From: Mesorhizobium sp. M2A.F.Ca.ET.046.03.2.1
Lineage (GTDB): Bacteria > Pseudomonadota > Alphaproteobacteria > Rhizobiales > Rhizobiaceae
Direction: 5' to 3'
Assembly: GCF_003952425.1 (NCBI RefSeq)
Contig: NZ_CP034449.1
Coordinates: forward strand, 6,560,001 to 6,624,000
DNA: 64,000 nt
Each line of letters begins with the position of its first letter. Within the stretch, counting starts at the first letter, position 1. Positions 40,016 through 50,209 of the stretch are shown here, piece after piece. Under the pieces are notes generated by a model. The model worked only from the letters and a program-made list of their open reading frames with translations, made no database searches and had not been told where the DNA came from. Made by a program: the position numbers and the translations under genes.

Positions 40016-41131
40016 ATGCGTGTCGGCTGCCCCAAGGAAATCAAGAACCATGAATATCGCGTCGGCCTGACGCCCGGCTCGGTCCGCGAATATGTCGCGC
40101 ACGGCCACGACGTGCTGGTCGAGACCGGCGCCGGCGCCGGCATCGGCGCCGACGACAACGCCTATCGCGCCGCTGGCGCCACCATCGCCAAGACGGCGGC
40201 CGACGTGTTCGCCAAGTCGGACATGATCGTCAAGGTCAAGGAACCGCAGCCCAATGAATGGGTGCAGCTGCGCGACGGCCAGATCCTCTATACCTATCTG
40301 CACCTGGCTCCGGATCCGGAGCAGACCAAGGGTCTTCTCGCTTCGGGCGTCACCGCGATTGCCTATGAGACCGTGACCGACGACCGCGGCGGCCTGCCGC
40401 TGCTCGCGCCGATGTCGGAAGTCGCCGGCCGCCTGTCGATCCAGGCTGGCGCGACAGCGCTGCAGAAGGCCAATGGCGGCCGCGGTGTGCTGCTTGGCGG
40501 CGTGCCGGGCGTGCTGCCCGGCAAGGTCACCGTGCTCGGCGGCGGCGTCGTCGGCCTGCATGCGGCCAAGATGGCGGCCGGCCTCGGCGCCGACGTCACC
40601 ATCATCGACCGCTCGATCCCGCGTCTGCGCCAGCTCGACGACATTTTTGGCGGCCGCGTCCACACGCGTTACTCGACCGTCGAGGCGTTGGAAGAGGAAT
40701 GCTTCTCGGCCGACGTCGTTATCGGCGCCGTGCTGATCCCGGGCGCCGCGGCGCCCAAGCTCGTCACCCGCGAGATGCTTTCCGGCATGAAGAAGGGCTC
40801 GGTGCTGGTCGACGTCGCGATCGACCAGGGCGGCTGCTTCGAGACCTCGCATGCCACGACGCATGCCGATCCGACCTACGAGGTCGACGGTGTGATCCAC
40901 TATTGCGTCGCCAACATGCCGGGCGCCGTGCCGGTCACCTCGGCGCACGCGCTCAACAACGCGACGCTGCACTATGGCCTGCAGCTCGCCGACAAGGGGC
41001 TCAAGGCGCTGGTCGACGACCACCACCTGCGCAACGGCCTCAACGTCCACAAGGGCAAGATCACCAACCGCGCCGTCGCCGAAGCGCTCGGCTACGAAAT
41101 GGTCGAGCCGAAAGCGGTGCTCGCCGCCTGA
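40016..41131 (+). CDS. ald: alanine dehydrogenase
   Basis: A 371-residue NAD-dependent enzyme converting L-alanine to pyruvate and ammonia. Pyruvate-binding R and K in the N-terminus ([18 protein letters not shown]), NAD motif [17 protein letters not shown], and the [18 protein letters not shown] signature. AGGAG precedes the ATG at 40016; an in-frame ATG at 39998 is less likely. Divergent from aldR and closed by a terminator. Confidence 0.97.
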   Translation: MRVGCPKEIKNHEYRVGLTPGSVREYVAHGHDVLVETGAGAGIGADDNAYRAAGATIAKTAADVFAKSDMIVKVKEPQPNEWVQLRDGQILYTYLHLAPDPEQTKGLLASGVTAIAYETVTDDRGGLPLLAPMSEVAGRLSIQAGATALQKANGGRGVLLGGVPGVLPGKVTVLGGGVVGLHAAKMAAGLGADVTIIDRSIPRLRQLDDIFGGRVHTRYSTVEALEEECFSADVVIGAVLIPGAAAPKLVTREMLSGMKKGSVLVDVAIDQGGCFETSHATTHADPTYEVDGVIHYCVANMPGAVPVTSAHALNNATLHYGLQLADKGLKALVDDHHLRNGLNVHKGKITNRAVAEALGYEMVEPKAVLAA

Positions 41132-41157
41132 TATCCGGCAAGAATTCCTCCTGTCAC

Positions 41158-41187
41158 GCCCGCCGGTTAACTCCGGCGGGCTTTTTT
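41158..41187 (+). terminator. rho-independent terminator of ald
   Basis: Perfect 9-bp stem GCCCGCCGG / CCGGCGGGC, loop TTAACT, then TTTTTT, 26 nt after the ald stop. Confidence 0.93.
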
Positions 41188-41227
41188 CTTGCGCGGAAGT
41201 AGGTTTCCGTGAAGAAGTCCGGACAAC

Positions 41228-41253
41228 AAAAAAGCGGAGCAAAAGCCCCGCTT
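41228..41253 (-). terminator. minus-strand terminator without an adjacent gene
   Basis: On the - strand the stem AAGCGG-GGC / GC-CCGCTT (one G-T pair, loop TTTT) is followed by TTTTTT. The nearest - strand gene (DUF1203) stops 324 nt away, so this ends either a long 3' UTR or an unannotated - strand RNA. Confidence 0.7.
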
Positions 41254-41256
41254 CCT

Positions 41257-41526
41257 CGATGTTGCGACCTGCCGCCGGTCCATCCGCGGTCGACTGATCA
41301 TCAACCATTGCTTCTTAGCAAAGGAGTACGACGAGAATACGACAGTCTTGACGGACTTCGATCCTGTCTTTCGGCCGTTATGCGTCCCTGTGTGAAGTGC
41401 TTCACATTCGCGCGGCGGGAAAGATGCCTAGACACGCGATGCTACTGGCGGTCTGTGCTGCTTGCCGGGTTCGGACAATCCCGCCCTGACAGCACTTGCC
41501 GACAGCTTCTGTCAGACCCTCCAACG
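41257..41526. ncRNA. gene-free segment, candidate small RNA locus
   Basis: About 270 nt with no credible ORF between two terminators that point outward (- at 41228-41253, + at 41527-41557). It contains a TGTGAAG-TG-CTTCACA inverted repeat (41391-41406). Before the + terminator there are two mutually exclusive stems: GTGCTG(41455)/CAGCAC(41490) and CTGACAG(41486)/CTGTCAG(41509), sharing CTGACAGCAC. This suggests a structured + strand RNA, possibly with a - strand partner. Promoters are not clear. Confidence 0.4.
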
Positions 41527-41557
41527 GCCCGCCTGACCATCGGCGGGCTTCTTTTTT
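41527..41557 (+). terminator. plus-strand terminator closing the gene-free segment
   Basis: Perfect 7-bp stem GCCCGCC / GGCGGGC, loop TGACCATC, then TTC and six T. It is 340 nt past the ald terminator, with no coding gene between, so it implies a separate + transcript. Confidence 0.8.
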
Positions 41558-41576
41558 GGGGCTTGTCGGTTTGGGA

Positions 41577-42044
41577 TCAGGCCCGCTCGATGCGGCATTG
41601 ATAGCAATTGTTCCGCGCCGAGCGGACGTGGATGTAGGCGATGTCGTCGCGCTCAAGCAGTGTCGTGGCGCGGGCTGCGATATCGCCCGTCGGCGTGACC
41701 GCGCCGCTGCCATAGACGATGCGATCGTCCTTGCCATAGCCCCTGACGATATAGTCGCTGCTTGCGAGCATTTCCGGCAGCGCCTCCCCGTCGGCGGCGC
41801 GTTCGCATTCCTCGGCGTGTAGGAAGATCGGGCCGGTCTCGGCATAGGGCTGCAGTTCCGGGAATGGCCTGTAGGCCATGATCAGATAGCCGTCGCCGAC
41901 TGCGACGTTTTTCATGCAATGCCTGCAGGGCACGCCGTCGCCGTCGGAAATCCGATGTTCCGGGGCAAGGCCATAGGCGTCGGGCCCTCCCCCCTGCAAG
42001 GCGCGCACGGCTTCGGTCGGCAAGGCTTTGAACTGGATGCTCAT
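41577..42044 (-). CDS. DUF1203 family protein
   Basis: A 155-residue soluble protein with the DUF1203 pattern: GVPCRHCMKNVAVGDGYLIMAYRPF near residue 38, GPIFLHAEECERA, and the C-terminal VRSARNNCYQCRIERA. Conserved Cys pairs suggest metal or redox chemistry, but function is unknown. The ATG at 42044 has GGAG 8 nt upstream. Confidence 0.88.
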   Translation of the reverse strand: MSIQFKALPTEAVRALQGGGPDAYGLAPEHRISDGDGVPCRHCMKNVAVGDGYLIMAYRPFPELQPYAETGPIFLHAEECERAADGEALPEMLASSDYIVRGYGKDDRIVYGSGAVTPTGDIAARATTLLERDDIAYIHVRSARNNCYQCRIERA

Positions 42045-42113
42045 GGCAAAATCTCCGGTGGCGATGTCCGGAAATTATGCTTTGGCGGCAGTGCCTCCCA
42101 CCCGATTCCTGCC

Positions 42114-42216
42114 TAGAGCGGTTCACCGTTTCACGGAAACGGCGAACCGCTCTAACTCTTGGTTTTTACGCAATTCCGGACGGAAAACCGCTCACACTTT
42201 TCCTGGAATTGCTCTA
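42114..42216. repeat. 103-bp palindromic intergenic repeat (RIME-like)
   Basis: Begins TAGAGC and ends GCTCTA. Hairpin 1 (42114-42154) has arms of 19 bp with one mismatch (TAGAGCGGTTCaCCGTTTC). After a spacer, hairpin 2 (42170-42212) has ends GCAATTCC / GGAATTGC. I recall this two-hairpin sequence as a common intergenic repeat of Mesorhizobium and relatives. Structure seen, repeat family from memory. Confidence 0.8.
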
Positions 42217-42232
42217 GCGGCACGCATATGGA

Positions 42233-42263
42233 AGAGCCCGGCTGCTTTGCGCAACCGGGCTCT
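42233..42263 (-). terminator. hairpin after the OmpA-like gene
   Basis: A 13-bp stem (AGAGCCCGGTTGC / GCAGCCGGGCTCT, one G-T pair) with a 5-nt loop, 27 nt after the gene stop. The T tract is weak (TCTTCC), so termination may be partial. Confidence 0.6.
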
Positions 42264-42289
42264 AGACATCGGCATTGTCGGACTGAGCG

Positions 42290-42847
42290 TTACCGCACGA
42301 AGTCGTCGAAGCGGCGCAGCGTCACGCGGCGGTTGCGCCAGTTCTCCTGCTGGGTCGGAACGAGCAGGAATTCCTCGCCATAGCCAACGGTTTCCAGCGC
42401 GAATGCGGGCACGCCGAACTCGCCTACCAGGGTCCGCTTGAGGGAGGCGGCCCGGCGCTCGGACAGGACCTGGTTCGACTCGAAGGAGCCGACAGCGTCG
42501 GTGTGGCCCTCGATCAGGATGCGGGCGCCACGGTCGCGTCGCAGGATGCGATGGAGCGCGTCGGCGATGATCTCGACCTTGCCATATTGCGAGGGGGCGA
42601 TGGCGGGCGAGCCGAACTCGAAATTGATCGACTGGATGTCGATCGAACGCGCCATGTGCCGCAGGTCCGGCCGGCGCTTGAACTCGCGAATAGTGACACG
42701 TTCATTGGGGCGCAGCTTCTTCCTGGGCGCGGCCTCGAGCTGCCGCTCGATGGTCGCGGCCGAAGGCGTGGTCGCCTGTGCGAATGCCAGGCTCGGCATG
42801 GCAATTGCCGCGATCGCGGCAACGGCAAACATACGTCGGGTCAACAT
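42290..42847 (-). CDS. OmpA-family protein
   Basis: A 185-residue exported protein: signal peptide (MLTRRMFAVAAIAAIAMPSLAFAQ), then a peptidoglycan-binding OmpA-C-like domain (INFEFGSPAIAPSQYGKVEIIADALHRIL, ILIEGHTDAVGSFESNQVLSERRAASLKRTL, GYGEEFLLVPTQQENWRNRRV). The NxxLSxxRA and NRRV motifs mark the diaminopimelate-binding site. No barrel or lipobox, so probably periplasmic. GGAG is 7 nt before the ATG at 42847. Confidence 0.92.
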   Translation of the reverse strand: MLTRRMFAVAAIAAIAMPSLAFAQATTPSAATIERQLEAAPRKKLRPNERVTIREFKRRPDLRHMARSIDIQSINFEFGSPAIAPSQYGKVEIIADALHRILRRDRGARILIEGHTDAVGSFESNQVLSERRAASLKRTLVGEFGVPAFALETVGYGEEFLLVPTQQENWRNRRVTLRRFDDFVR

Positions 42848-42992
42848 GTCTTTTCTCCTACAAGCTCGGCCTCGTAATGCGGCCGGACAATGGCAAAGAC
42901 AGTCTGAAGCGGCGATGAACGGGATGTTCAGGCCCACGGCAATTCCGGGAAAAGCGTTCGCCGGTTGGGCTCGGCTGCGGCGTGAAACGGGT

Positions 42993-43559
42993 CTAGCCTC
43001 GCATGACGCTGGCCGAACGCTCGGCGAAGGTCAGCGGGTGCACGACTTCCTTCTTCTGCGCCACAGGCGTGAAGCCGAGTTTCTGGTACAGCGGCAGTGC
43101 CGCCGGATGGTCGAGCGTGCAGGTCTGCACGGACACGAACTTTGGCCCATATGCCCAGGCCGCCGAGATCGCCGCGCCGAGGAACCAGCGGCCGATGCCC
43201 TGGCCATGCGCATGTTCCATCATGCCGAAATAGGCGAGCTCCACTTCGTCCGGAAGATGCGGCTTTAGGTCGAAGAAGCCGGCTGGAGCGCCATCGAGAT
43301 AGAGCACCCTGACGTCGCGGTCCTCGCGGTGCAGGCCGGCGGCAAGCTCCTCGTCGCTCATCCTCAGCACATTGACCCAGTGCCATTTGCGCCCGACGCG
43401 ATCTATCAAATAGCGGTAGAAATGGAGCGGGATGTCCTTGGTCTTCAGCAGCGCGATCTGCCGGTTGTAGGGGATCGGCGACGAAACCGCCGGCGCGGCG
43501 TGCATCTCCAGGAACGTGACCGTGACATCGATAGCTTGCGGCGCGCCGTTTTCCATCAT
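42993..43559 (-). CDS. GNAT family N-acetyltransferase
   Basis: A 188-residue acetyltransferase with the acetyl-CoA motif HAHGQGIGRWFLGAAISAAW and the C-terminal DHPAALPLYQKLGFTPVAQKK. The start at 43559 overlaps the sseA stop (ATGA), making it the last gene of cysK-alaX-sseA-GNAT. Acceptor substrate unknown; the context hints at sulfur or amino-acid metabolism. Confidence 0.87.
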   Translation of the reverse strand: MMENGAPQAIDVTVTFLEMHAAPAVSSPIPYNRQIALLKTKDIPLHFYRYLIDRVGRKWHWVNVLRMSDEELAAGLHREDRDVRVLYLDGAPAGFFDLKPHLPDEVELAYFGMMEHAHGQGIGRWFLGAAISAAWAYGPKFVSVQTCTLDHPAALPLYQKLGFTPVAQKKEVVHPLTFAERSASVMRG

Positions 43560-44407
43560 TCTTTCCCCGTCACCACCGGCGTGTCGCTGAGACCGCCCCA
43601 TTCCGTCCACGAACCGTCGTAAAGGCGGTTGTCGGTATGGCCGAGCGTCTCCAACGCGAGCGTGATCGCCGCCGCCGTGATGCCCGAGCCACAGGACGTG
43701 ACGACCGGCTTCGACAGGTCGATGCCGGCATCCTCGATCACCTTACGCAGTCGATCCTTGGGCAGCAGCTCGCCATTCTCGGCAAGCGCCGTGATCGGGA
43801 CATTATGCGCGCCCGGCATATGGCCCGAACGGACGCCCGGGCGCGGCTCCGGATCGATTCCGACAAAACGGCCGGGCGAGCGTGCGTCGGCGATCTGGCT
43901 CTGGCGGCCCTCGACGATCCTGCGCATCTCGTCGAGGCTGACAACCCGGCCCGCATCGAAATCGGCATGGAAGACGCTCGGCGCCATCTTGGTCGGCTCG
44001 GACGTCACGGGCCGCCCCTCGGCCTTCCAGCGGTCGAAGCCACCGTTCAGAATATAGACCTGGAAAACGCCCATGACGCGGAGCATCCACCAGGCGCGCG
44101 GCGCCGAGAACAGGCCAGGCCCGTCATAGATGACGATGGTGTCATCGGCCGTAACGCCCATGGCGCCGACATATTGGGCAAAGTGCTGCGGCGAAGCCAA
44201 AGTGTGCGGCAATTTGGAATCCGGATCGGAAACCGCATCCTGGTCGAGGAAGCGCGCACCGGGAATGTGCGCGGCATCGTATTCGGCGCGGGCGTCTCGC
44301 TTTTGCGCCGGCAGATACCAGGAGGCGTCGATGATGGTGAGGCCGGGCTCGCCAAGCTGCTTCTCCAGCCAGTCGGCGTCGACGATGAAAGGACTGTCCT
44401 GCGCCAT
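43556..44407 (-). CDS. sseA: 3-mercaptopyruvate sulfurtransferase
   Basis: A 283-residue two-domain rhodanese-family enzyme. The active-site loop is CGSGITA, characteristic of mercaptopyruvate sulfurtransferase rather than thiosulfate rhodanese (CRxGx[R/T]). Domain 1 starts VDADWLEKQLG; linker region near 150. It moves sulfur from mercaptopyruvate, a cysteine breakdown product, to acceptors. GGGAG is 8 nt before the ATG. It is 22 nt after alaX. Confidence 0.94.
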   Translation of the reverse strand: MAQDSPFIVDADWLEKQLGEPGLTIIDASWYLPAQKRDARAEYDAAHIPGARFLDQDAVSDPDSKLPHTLASPQHFAQYVGAMGVTADDTIVIYDGPGLFSAPRAWWMLRVMGVFQVYILNGGFDRWKAEGRPVTSEPTKMAPSVFHADFDAGRVVSLDEMRRIVEGRQSQIADARSPGRFVGIDPEPRPGVRSGHMPGAHNVPITALAENGELLPKDRLRKVIEDAGIDLSKPVVTSCGSGITAAAITLALETLGHTDNRLYDGSWTEWGGLSDTPVVTGKE

Positions 44408-44429
44408 TTTTTGTTCTCCCTGGCCCGCC

Positions 44430-45176
44430 TCAGTTCGCCGGCATTGGTCCGAAGCGGATGCGGAAGCGGCGGTTCTCGCGGCCTTTCTTCTCGATCTTGC
44501 CGATATGAATCTCGCCGACCTCGCCGGTCGACTTCACATGCGTGCCGCCGCAGGGCTGGCTGTCGACCGAGCCGTTGTCGCCGATGCAGACCAGGCGGAT
44601 TTTACCTGTGCCGACCGGCGGGCGGACGTTCTTCGATTTGACCAGGCCGGGATTGGCGGCGAGCTCTTGGTCGGTGATCAACCGGGTGAAGATCGGATGG
44701 TCGGCGCGCACCAGCTCCATCAGCCGGGCCGTAACATCTTCCTTGGTGAAGCCGGTGTCGGGGGTATCGAAGTCGACACGGCTGTCGTCCTCGGCGACCG
44801 CGGCCCCGGTGATCGGAAACGGGCAAACGACCGTCAGCAGGTGGCAGGCGGTATGCATGCGCATCAGAAGGTGCCGCCGCTCCCAGTCGATCGAGAGCTT
44901 CAGCCTTTCGCCGACAGCGGGGAGCAGCTGCTCCGGCGCCGGCACGTGGATGATCTCATCCTTGGTCTCGCCGGTGATGGTGGCGGCGATCGCGATGCGG
45001 CCGCCGTCCGCTCGTTCGAGCATGCCGGCATCGCCCGGCTGTCCACCCGACGTGGCGTAGAAGATGGTGCGGTCGAGAAGGATGCCACCCCGATCGTTGA
45101 CGGCGACAACCTCGGCCTCGGCCGTCATCTGATAGGCGTCGTCGCGAAAAAGCGCCGCTGTCTTGTGCGCCATCAT
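44430..45176 (-). CDS. alaX: alanyl-tRNA editing protein AlaX
   Basis: A 248-residue stand-alone editing domain (AlaX-M type) that hydrolyses Ser- or Gly-tRNA-Ala. Zinc ligands HTACH (HxxxH, about residue 108) and CGGTH (CxxxH, about 210) are intact, and the N-terminal FYATSGGQPGDAG loop is typical. The start overlaps the cysK stop (ATGA at 45173-45176). Confidence 0.93.
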   Translation of the reverse strand: MMAHKTAALFRDDAYQMTAEAEVVAVNDRGGILLDRTIFYATSGGQPGDAGMLERADGGRIAIAATITGETKDEIIHVPAPEQLLPAVGERLKLSIDWERRHLLMRMHTACHLLTVVCPFPITGAAVAEDDSRVDFDTPDTGFTKEDVTARLMELVRADHPIFTRLITDQELAANPGLVKSKNVRPPVGTGKIRLVCIGDNGSVDSQPCGGTHVKSTGEVGEIHIGKIEKKGRENRRFRIRFGPMPAN

Positions 45177-46207
45177 GCTACCTTTTCGAACGGCACGGAA
45201 ATGTCGGCCCTTTCTTCCATCCAGCCCGGCACCGGAAGGTTCTTGCCGCGCAGGAACTCCGGATTGAAGAGCTTGGACTGGTAGCGCGTGCCGTAGTCGG
45301 CAAGGATCGTCACGATGGTGTGGCCCGGTCCGAGCTCGCGCGCCAGCCGGATGGCGCCGGCGATGTTGATGCCGGTCGAGCCGCCGACACAGAGGCCCTC
45401 TTCCTGGATCAGGTCGAAGATGATCGGCAACGCTTCCTCGTCCGGGATCTGGAAGGAGAAGTCCGGCCTGAAGCCTTCCAGATTGGCGGTGATGCGGCCC
45501 TGCCCGATGCCTTCGGTGATCGAGCTGCCGTCGGATTTCAACTCGCCGCTGGTGTAGAAACTGTAGAGCGCCGCGCCCAGCGGATCGGCGAGCGCGATCT
45601 TGACGTCCTTGCTCTTGTCCTTGAGGCCCAGCGCGACACCAGCGAGCGTGCCGCCGGAGCCTACGGCCGAAACGAAGCCATCGACCTTGCCGCCGGTCTG
45701 GGCCCAGATTTCCTCGGCCGTCGTGCGGACATGACCGTCGCGGTTGGCGACATTGTCGAACTGGTTGGCCCAGATCGCGCCGTTCGGCTCCGAGCGCGCC
45801 AGTTGCTCGGCAAGCCGGCCCGACAGTTTTATGTAGTTGTTGATGTTCTTGTAGGGCACGGCCGGTACTTCGATGAGCTCCGCGCCCAAGATCTTGATCG
45901 TGTCCTTCTTTTCCTGGCTCTGCGTGTCGGGGATGACGATCACGGTGCGGTAGCCGAGCGCCTTGGCGACCAGCGTCAAGCCGATGCCGGTGTTGCCGGC
46001 AGTGCCTTCGACGATGAGCCCGCCGGGCTTGAGCAGCCCGCGCTGTTCGGCGTCGCGGATGATAAACAGGCCGGCCCGATCCTTCACCGATTGCCCCGGA
46101 TTCATGAACTCGGCCTTGCCGAGGATCTCGCAGCCGGTCGCTTCCGAAGCCTTGTTGAGCCGGATTAGGGGCGTGTTGCCGATCGCTTCGATCACTGAAC
46201 GGGGCAT
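45173..46207 (-). CDS. cysK: cysteine synthase A
   Basis: A 344-residue fold-type II PLP enzyme making cysteine from O-acetylserine and sulfide. PLP lysine in NPGQSVKDRAG, phosphate loop EGTAGNTGIG, and C-terminal GGSTGINIAGA. The motif NPGQSVKDR differs slightly from the usual NPxxSVKDR spacing of E. coli CysK. The ATG at 46207 follows AAGGA by 8 nt; an earlier ATG at 46222 is less likely. First gene of the operon. Confidence 0.93.
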   Translation of the reverse strand: MPRSVIEAIGNTPLIRLNKASEATGCEILGKAEFMNPGQSVKDRAGLFIIRDAEQRGLLKPGGLIVEGTAGNTGIGLTLVAKALGYRTVIVIPDTQSQEKKDTIKILGAELIEVPAVPYKNINNYIKLSGRLAEQLARSEPNGAIWANQFDNVANRDGHVRTTAEEIWAQTGGKVDGFVSAVGSGGTLAGVALGLKDKSKDVKIALADPLGAALYSFYTSGELKSDGSSITEGIGQGRITANLEGFRPDFSFQIPDEEALPIIFDLIQEEGLCVGGSTGINIAGAIRLARELGPGHTIVTILADYGTRYQSKLFNPEFLRGKNLPVPGWMEERADISVPFEKVA

Positions 46208-46398
46208 GTGGGATTCCTTCATGTGTGCGGCGAGACCCTAAAAACCGGACGCCGCGGTTTCAAGGCAAGATTTTGCCTGGTCCAGTCGCATTGCGGATGG
46301 TGCAACGCTCGCGACCATTTCGGTGCCAAGTGCAAAACCGCTCTTTTCAACCGAATTCTCCGCCGCTAGAGCAAACCGGAACATCCGCAGGACACCCT

Positions 46399-47247
46399 AT
46401 GACACTCTACCGGGCCAATCCGAAAGAGGGTGTCGCCTGGATCACGGGCGGCAGCAGCGGGCTTGGTCGCGCGCTGGCCAAGGATCTCGCCAATCAAGGC
46501 TATGCCGTGGCGGTGACGTCGCTACCGGAAGATCCAGCCGACACGCTGATCGTCGAAACGGCGCAAATGTCCGGGCATGTGAGGTCCTTTCCCTGCGACG
46601 TCACCGACGAGCAGGGCATGGCCCGCACGGCCGCCGCGATCGAGGAGCAGATGGGACCGATCGTGCTTGCCGTCTTCAACGCCGGCAACTACATCGCCAC
46701 CCCCGGAGAGAATCTGGTGGTGCGCGATTTCCATCGTTCCTTCGCCGTGAACTATTTCGGCATCGTCAACGGCGTGGTGCCTGTCGTCGAGCATATGCGC
46801 GTGCGCGGACGCGGCCATGTCGTTCTTGTCGGATCGGTCACCGCCTATTCCGGCTGGCCGACAACGGCGGCCTATGGCGGCACCAAGGCCGCGATCAACA
46901 TCCTGGCGGAGTCGCTGAAATACGACTTCGACAAGATGAACATCCGCATCCAGGTCATCAATCCGGGGTTCATCGACACGCCTTTGACCGAAAAGAACAA
47001 GCTGCCGATGCCGGGCCTCATGCCTGTGCATCGCGCCTCGCGCCGCATGGCGCGCGGCATCAGGAAGGGCGGCTTCGAAGTCACCTTCCCGTATCACATA
47101 AGCTGGCCGGTGAAGCTGCTCGGCCTGCTGCCGCGGCCGATCGGCCGCTTCGTCATCGGGCTCACCACCCACTGGCGGGGTCGGCCGCTGCATTTCGATC
47201 GCAGGCCGGCGGGCAAAAAAGACCCGTCCCGCGACAAGGCGACATAA
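46399..47247 (+). CDS. short-chain dehydrogenase/reductase
   Basis: A 282-residue classical SDR: cofactor loop TGGSSGLGRAL, NAGN structural motif, active-site Ser in VGSVTAYSG and YGGTK (YxxxK). The C-terminal third contains a hydrophobic segment (ISWPVKLLGLLPRPIGRFVIGL), seen in membrane-associated SDRs acting on lipids. Substrate unknown. It is followed after 69 nt by an alpha/beta hydrolase. Confidence 0.9.
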   Translation: MTLYRANPKEGVAWITGGSSGLGRALAKDLANQGYAVAVTSLPEDPADTLIVETAQMSGHVRSFPCDVTDEQGMARTAAAIEEQMGPIVLAVFNAGNYIATPGENLVVRDFHRSFAVNYFGIVNGVVPVVEHMRVRGRGHVVLVGSVTAYSGWPTTAAYGGTKAAINILAESLKYDFDKMNIRIQVINPGFIDTPLTEKNKLPMPGLMPVHRASRRMARGIRKGGFEVTFPYHISWPVKLLGLLPRPIGRFVIGLTTHWRGRPLHFDRRPAGKKDPSRDKAT

Positions 47248-47316
47248 GCCGGCGAAACGACGATTGCCTGCCGGCGGGGACGGCCATAGGTTGAGAATCA
47301 TTGCTTGGAGACTGGA

Positions 47317-48306
47317 ATGGGGCGGCGGATCGTGCTGGCGGTGCTTGGCTTTGCAGTCATCCTGGTCGCCGGCTTCTTTCTCGGCCCGCGCGTGCCGGTA
47401 GACACCACAATCCGCTTCAATCCATGGGTGATCGGCGACGATCCGCAGGCCTATCTGGCGCGTGAAGAGGCTGCCGTGCCCAACATACGCGACGGGCTCG
47501 ACAAGGAGATCATCTGGGCGAACCCGATGGTCCACGCCAAGACGCCTTTGGCCATCGTCTACATCCACGGCTTTTCCGCCTCTAAAGGCGAGGTCCGCCC
47601 CTTGCCGGACGACATTGCGGATGAACTGGAGGCCAACCTTTTCTACACGCGGCTGACCGGTCACGGCCAGGACGGCGTGGCTATGGCGCAAGGCAGCGTC
47701 AATGCGTGGATCAACGACTATGAGGAGGCTTTGGCCATTGGGCGCGAAATCGGCGACAAGGTGATCGTCATCGGAACCTCGACCGGCGGCTCGCTGGCGG
47801 CGTGGGCCGCAACGCAGCCCGGCGCATCCGACGGTGTCGCGGCCATCGCGTTCATATCGCCGAATTTCGGCGTCAAGGCCTCCGGCGCGGAGTTGCTGAC
47901 CATGCCCTGGGGCAGGCAGATCGCCGAACTTGTCGGCGGCAAGGAGCGCAGTTTCCCGGCACGCAACGCGCTGCACGAAAAATTCTGGACGACCAAATAC
48001 CCGATGAAAGCGGTGCTGCCGATGGCCGCGCTCACCGAGCTTGCCTATACCGCGCCGGTCGAGAAGGCAAAGATCCCTGCCCTGTTCATCTTCTCGGATT
48101 CCGACAAGGTGGTGCGGCCGGATCGCACACGCGAGATCGCCGGGCGCTGGGGCGGTCCGCACGAGCTGGTGCCGGTCGACGATACCGGCGATCCGGACAA
48201 TCACGTCATCGCCGGCGATGTGCTGTCGCCGCAGACCACACGCTTTCTAACGGAGCGTATCGTGGTCTGGGTGAAGGCGTTGATGCAGCAGCAATCTGGC
48301 CAGTGA
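47317..48306 (+). CDS. alpha/beta hydrolase with N-terminal membrane anchor
   Basis: A 329-residue protein: one N-terminal helix (RIVLAVLGFAVILVAGFFLG), then an alpha/beta hydrolase fold with oxyanion region VYIHGFSASKGE, nucleophile GTSTGGS, acid FSDSDKVV and histidine DPDNHVIA. The ATG at 47317 has GGAG 6 nt upstream; a TTG at 47305 is an alternative. Probably faces the periplasm. Substrate unknown, carboxylesterase-like. Confidence 0.87.
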   Translation: MGRRIVLAVLGFAVILVAGFFLGPRVPVDTTIRFNPWVIGDDPQAYLAREEAAVPNIRDGLDKEIIWANPMVHAKTPLAIVYIHGFSASKGEVRPLPDDIADELEANLFYTRLTGHGQDGVAMAQGSVNAWINDYEEALAIGREIGDKVIVIGTSTGGSLAAWAATQPGASDGVAAIAFISPNFGVKASGAELLTMPWGRQIAELVGGKERSFPARNALHEKFWTTKYPMKAVLPMAALTELAYTAPVEKAKIPALFIFSDSDKVVRPDRTREIAGRWGGPHELVPVDDTGDPDNHVIAGDVLSPQTTRFLTERIVVWVKALMQQQSGQ

Positions 48307-48310
48307 AACG

Positions 48311-48340
48311 AAAAACGGCCGGAGCATTCGCTCCGGCCGT
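48311..48340 (-). terminator. bidirectional terminator between the hydrolase and helicase genes
   Basis: Perfect 11-bp stem ACGGCCGGAGC / GCTCCGGCCGT with loop ATTC. On - it is followed by five T (48315-48311), serving the helicase; it may also stop the + hydrolase transcript. Confidence 0.88.
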
Positions 48341-48362
48341 TCCTCGATCAGATTTGATGAGC

Positions 48363-49826
<1,464 letters not shown>

Positions 49827-50209
49827 CTTCTTTCAAGCGGCGCAATCGCCGCAAACGTCGATGGCGGCAGGGCGCAACCTGCCGTCGAAACAAATATAAG
49901 GAAACGACAAGGCGGCGGACGGGAAACGTCCGCGCGGCTGCGCTGTCGTGCCCGCGGACGTCATGCCCCGGGGCTTTTTCGCCGTCTTGCCGATCGACCG
50001 AGGCCGATTTGAAAGAGGGAAAACAGACGCAACCAGTCTCATTCGTGGAGAAAGCCGGACAGGCCGGCCCAAGCGCCTATGGGCTGCATATGGCCGAGTC
50101 CGGCCCGAAATGCAAGGGGCGTCATGTTGCAATGCAGCAAAACGAGGGTGCTTGCGCTCTCCTGCCCTCGCCATTACCACAAACCACTTATCCGTTTTGG
50201 GGACCAGCG
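49827..50209. other. 383-bp divergent gap between the helicase and pccB
   Basis: Holds the 5' regions of both genes. I see no ORF with good signals; the + frame from 50009 that runs into pccB lacks conservation features. An inverted TTGC-N6-GCAA (50127-50140) lies 70 nt before pccB and is weak as an operator. The long leader before the helicase would suit cold or stability control, but nothing specific is visible. Confidence 0.5.

Noticed and set aside
41461..41490. tRNA T-arm-like GGGTTCGGAC sequence
   Set aside because: No matching T-stem, anticodon arm or acceptor stem around it.
41209..41601. 130-codon + frame over the gene-free segment
   Set aside because: Contains both terminator hairpins and shows no coding features.
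50127..50140. TTGC-N6-GCAA as a fatty-acid/propionyl-CoA regulator site before pccB
   Set aside because: Only 4-bp arms; too weak to call and the regulator is not in the window.
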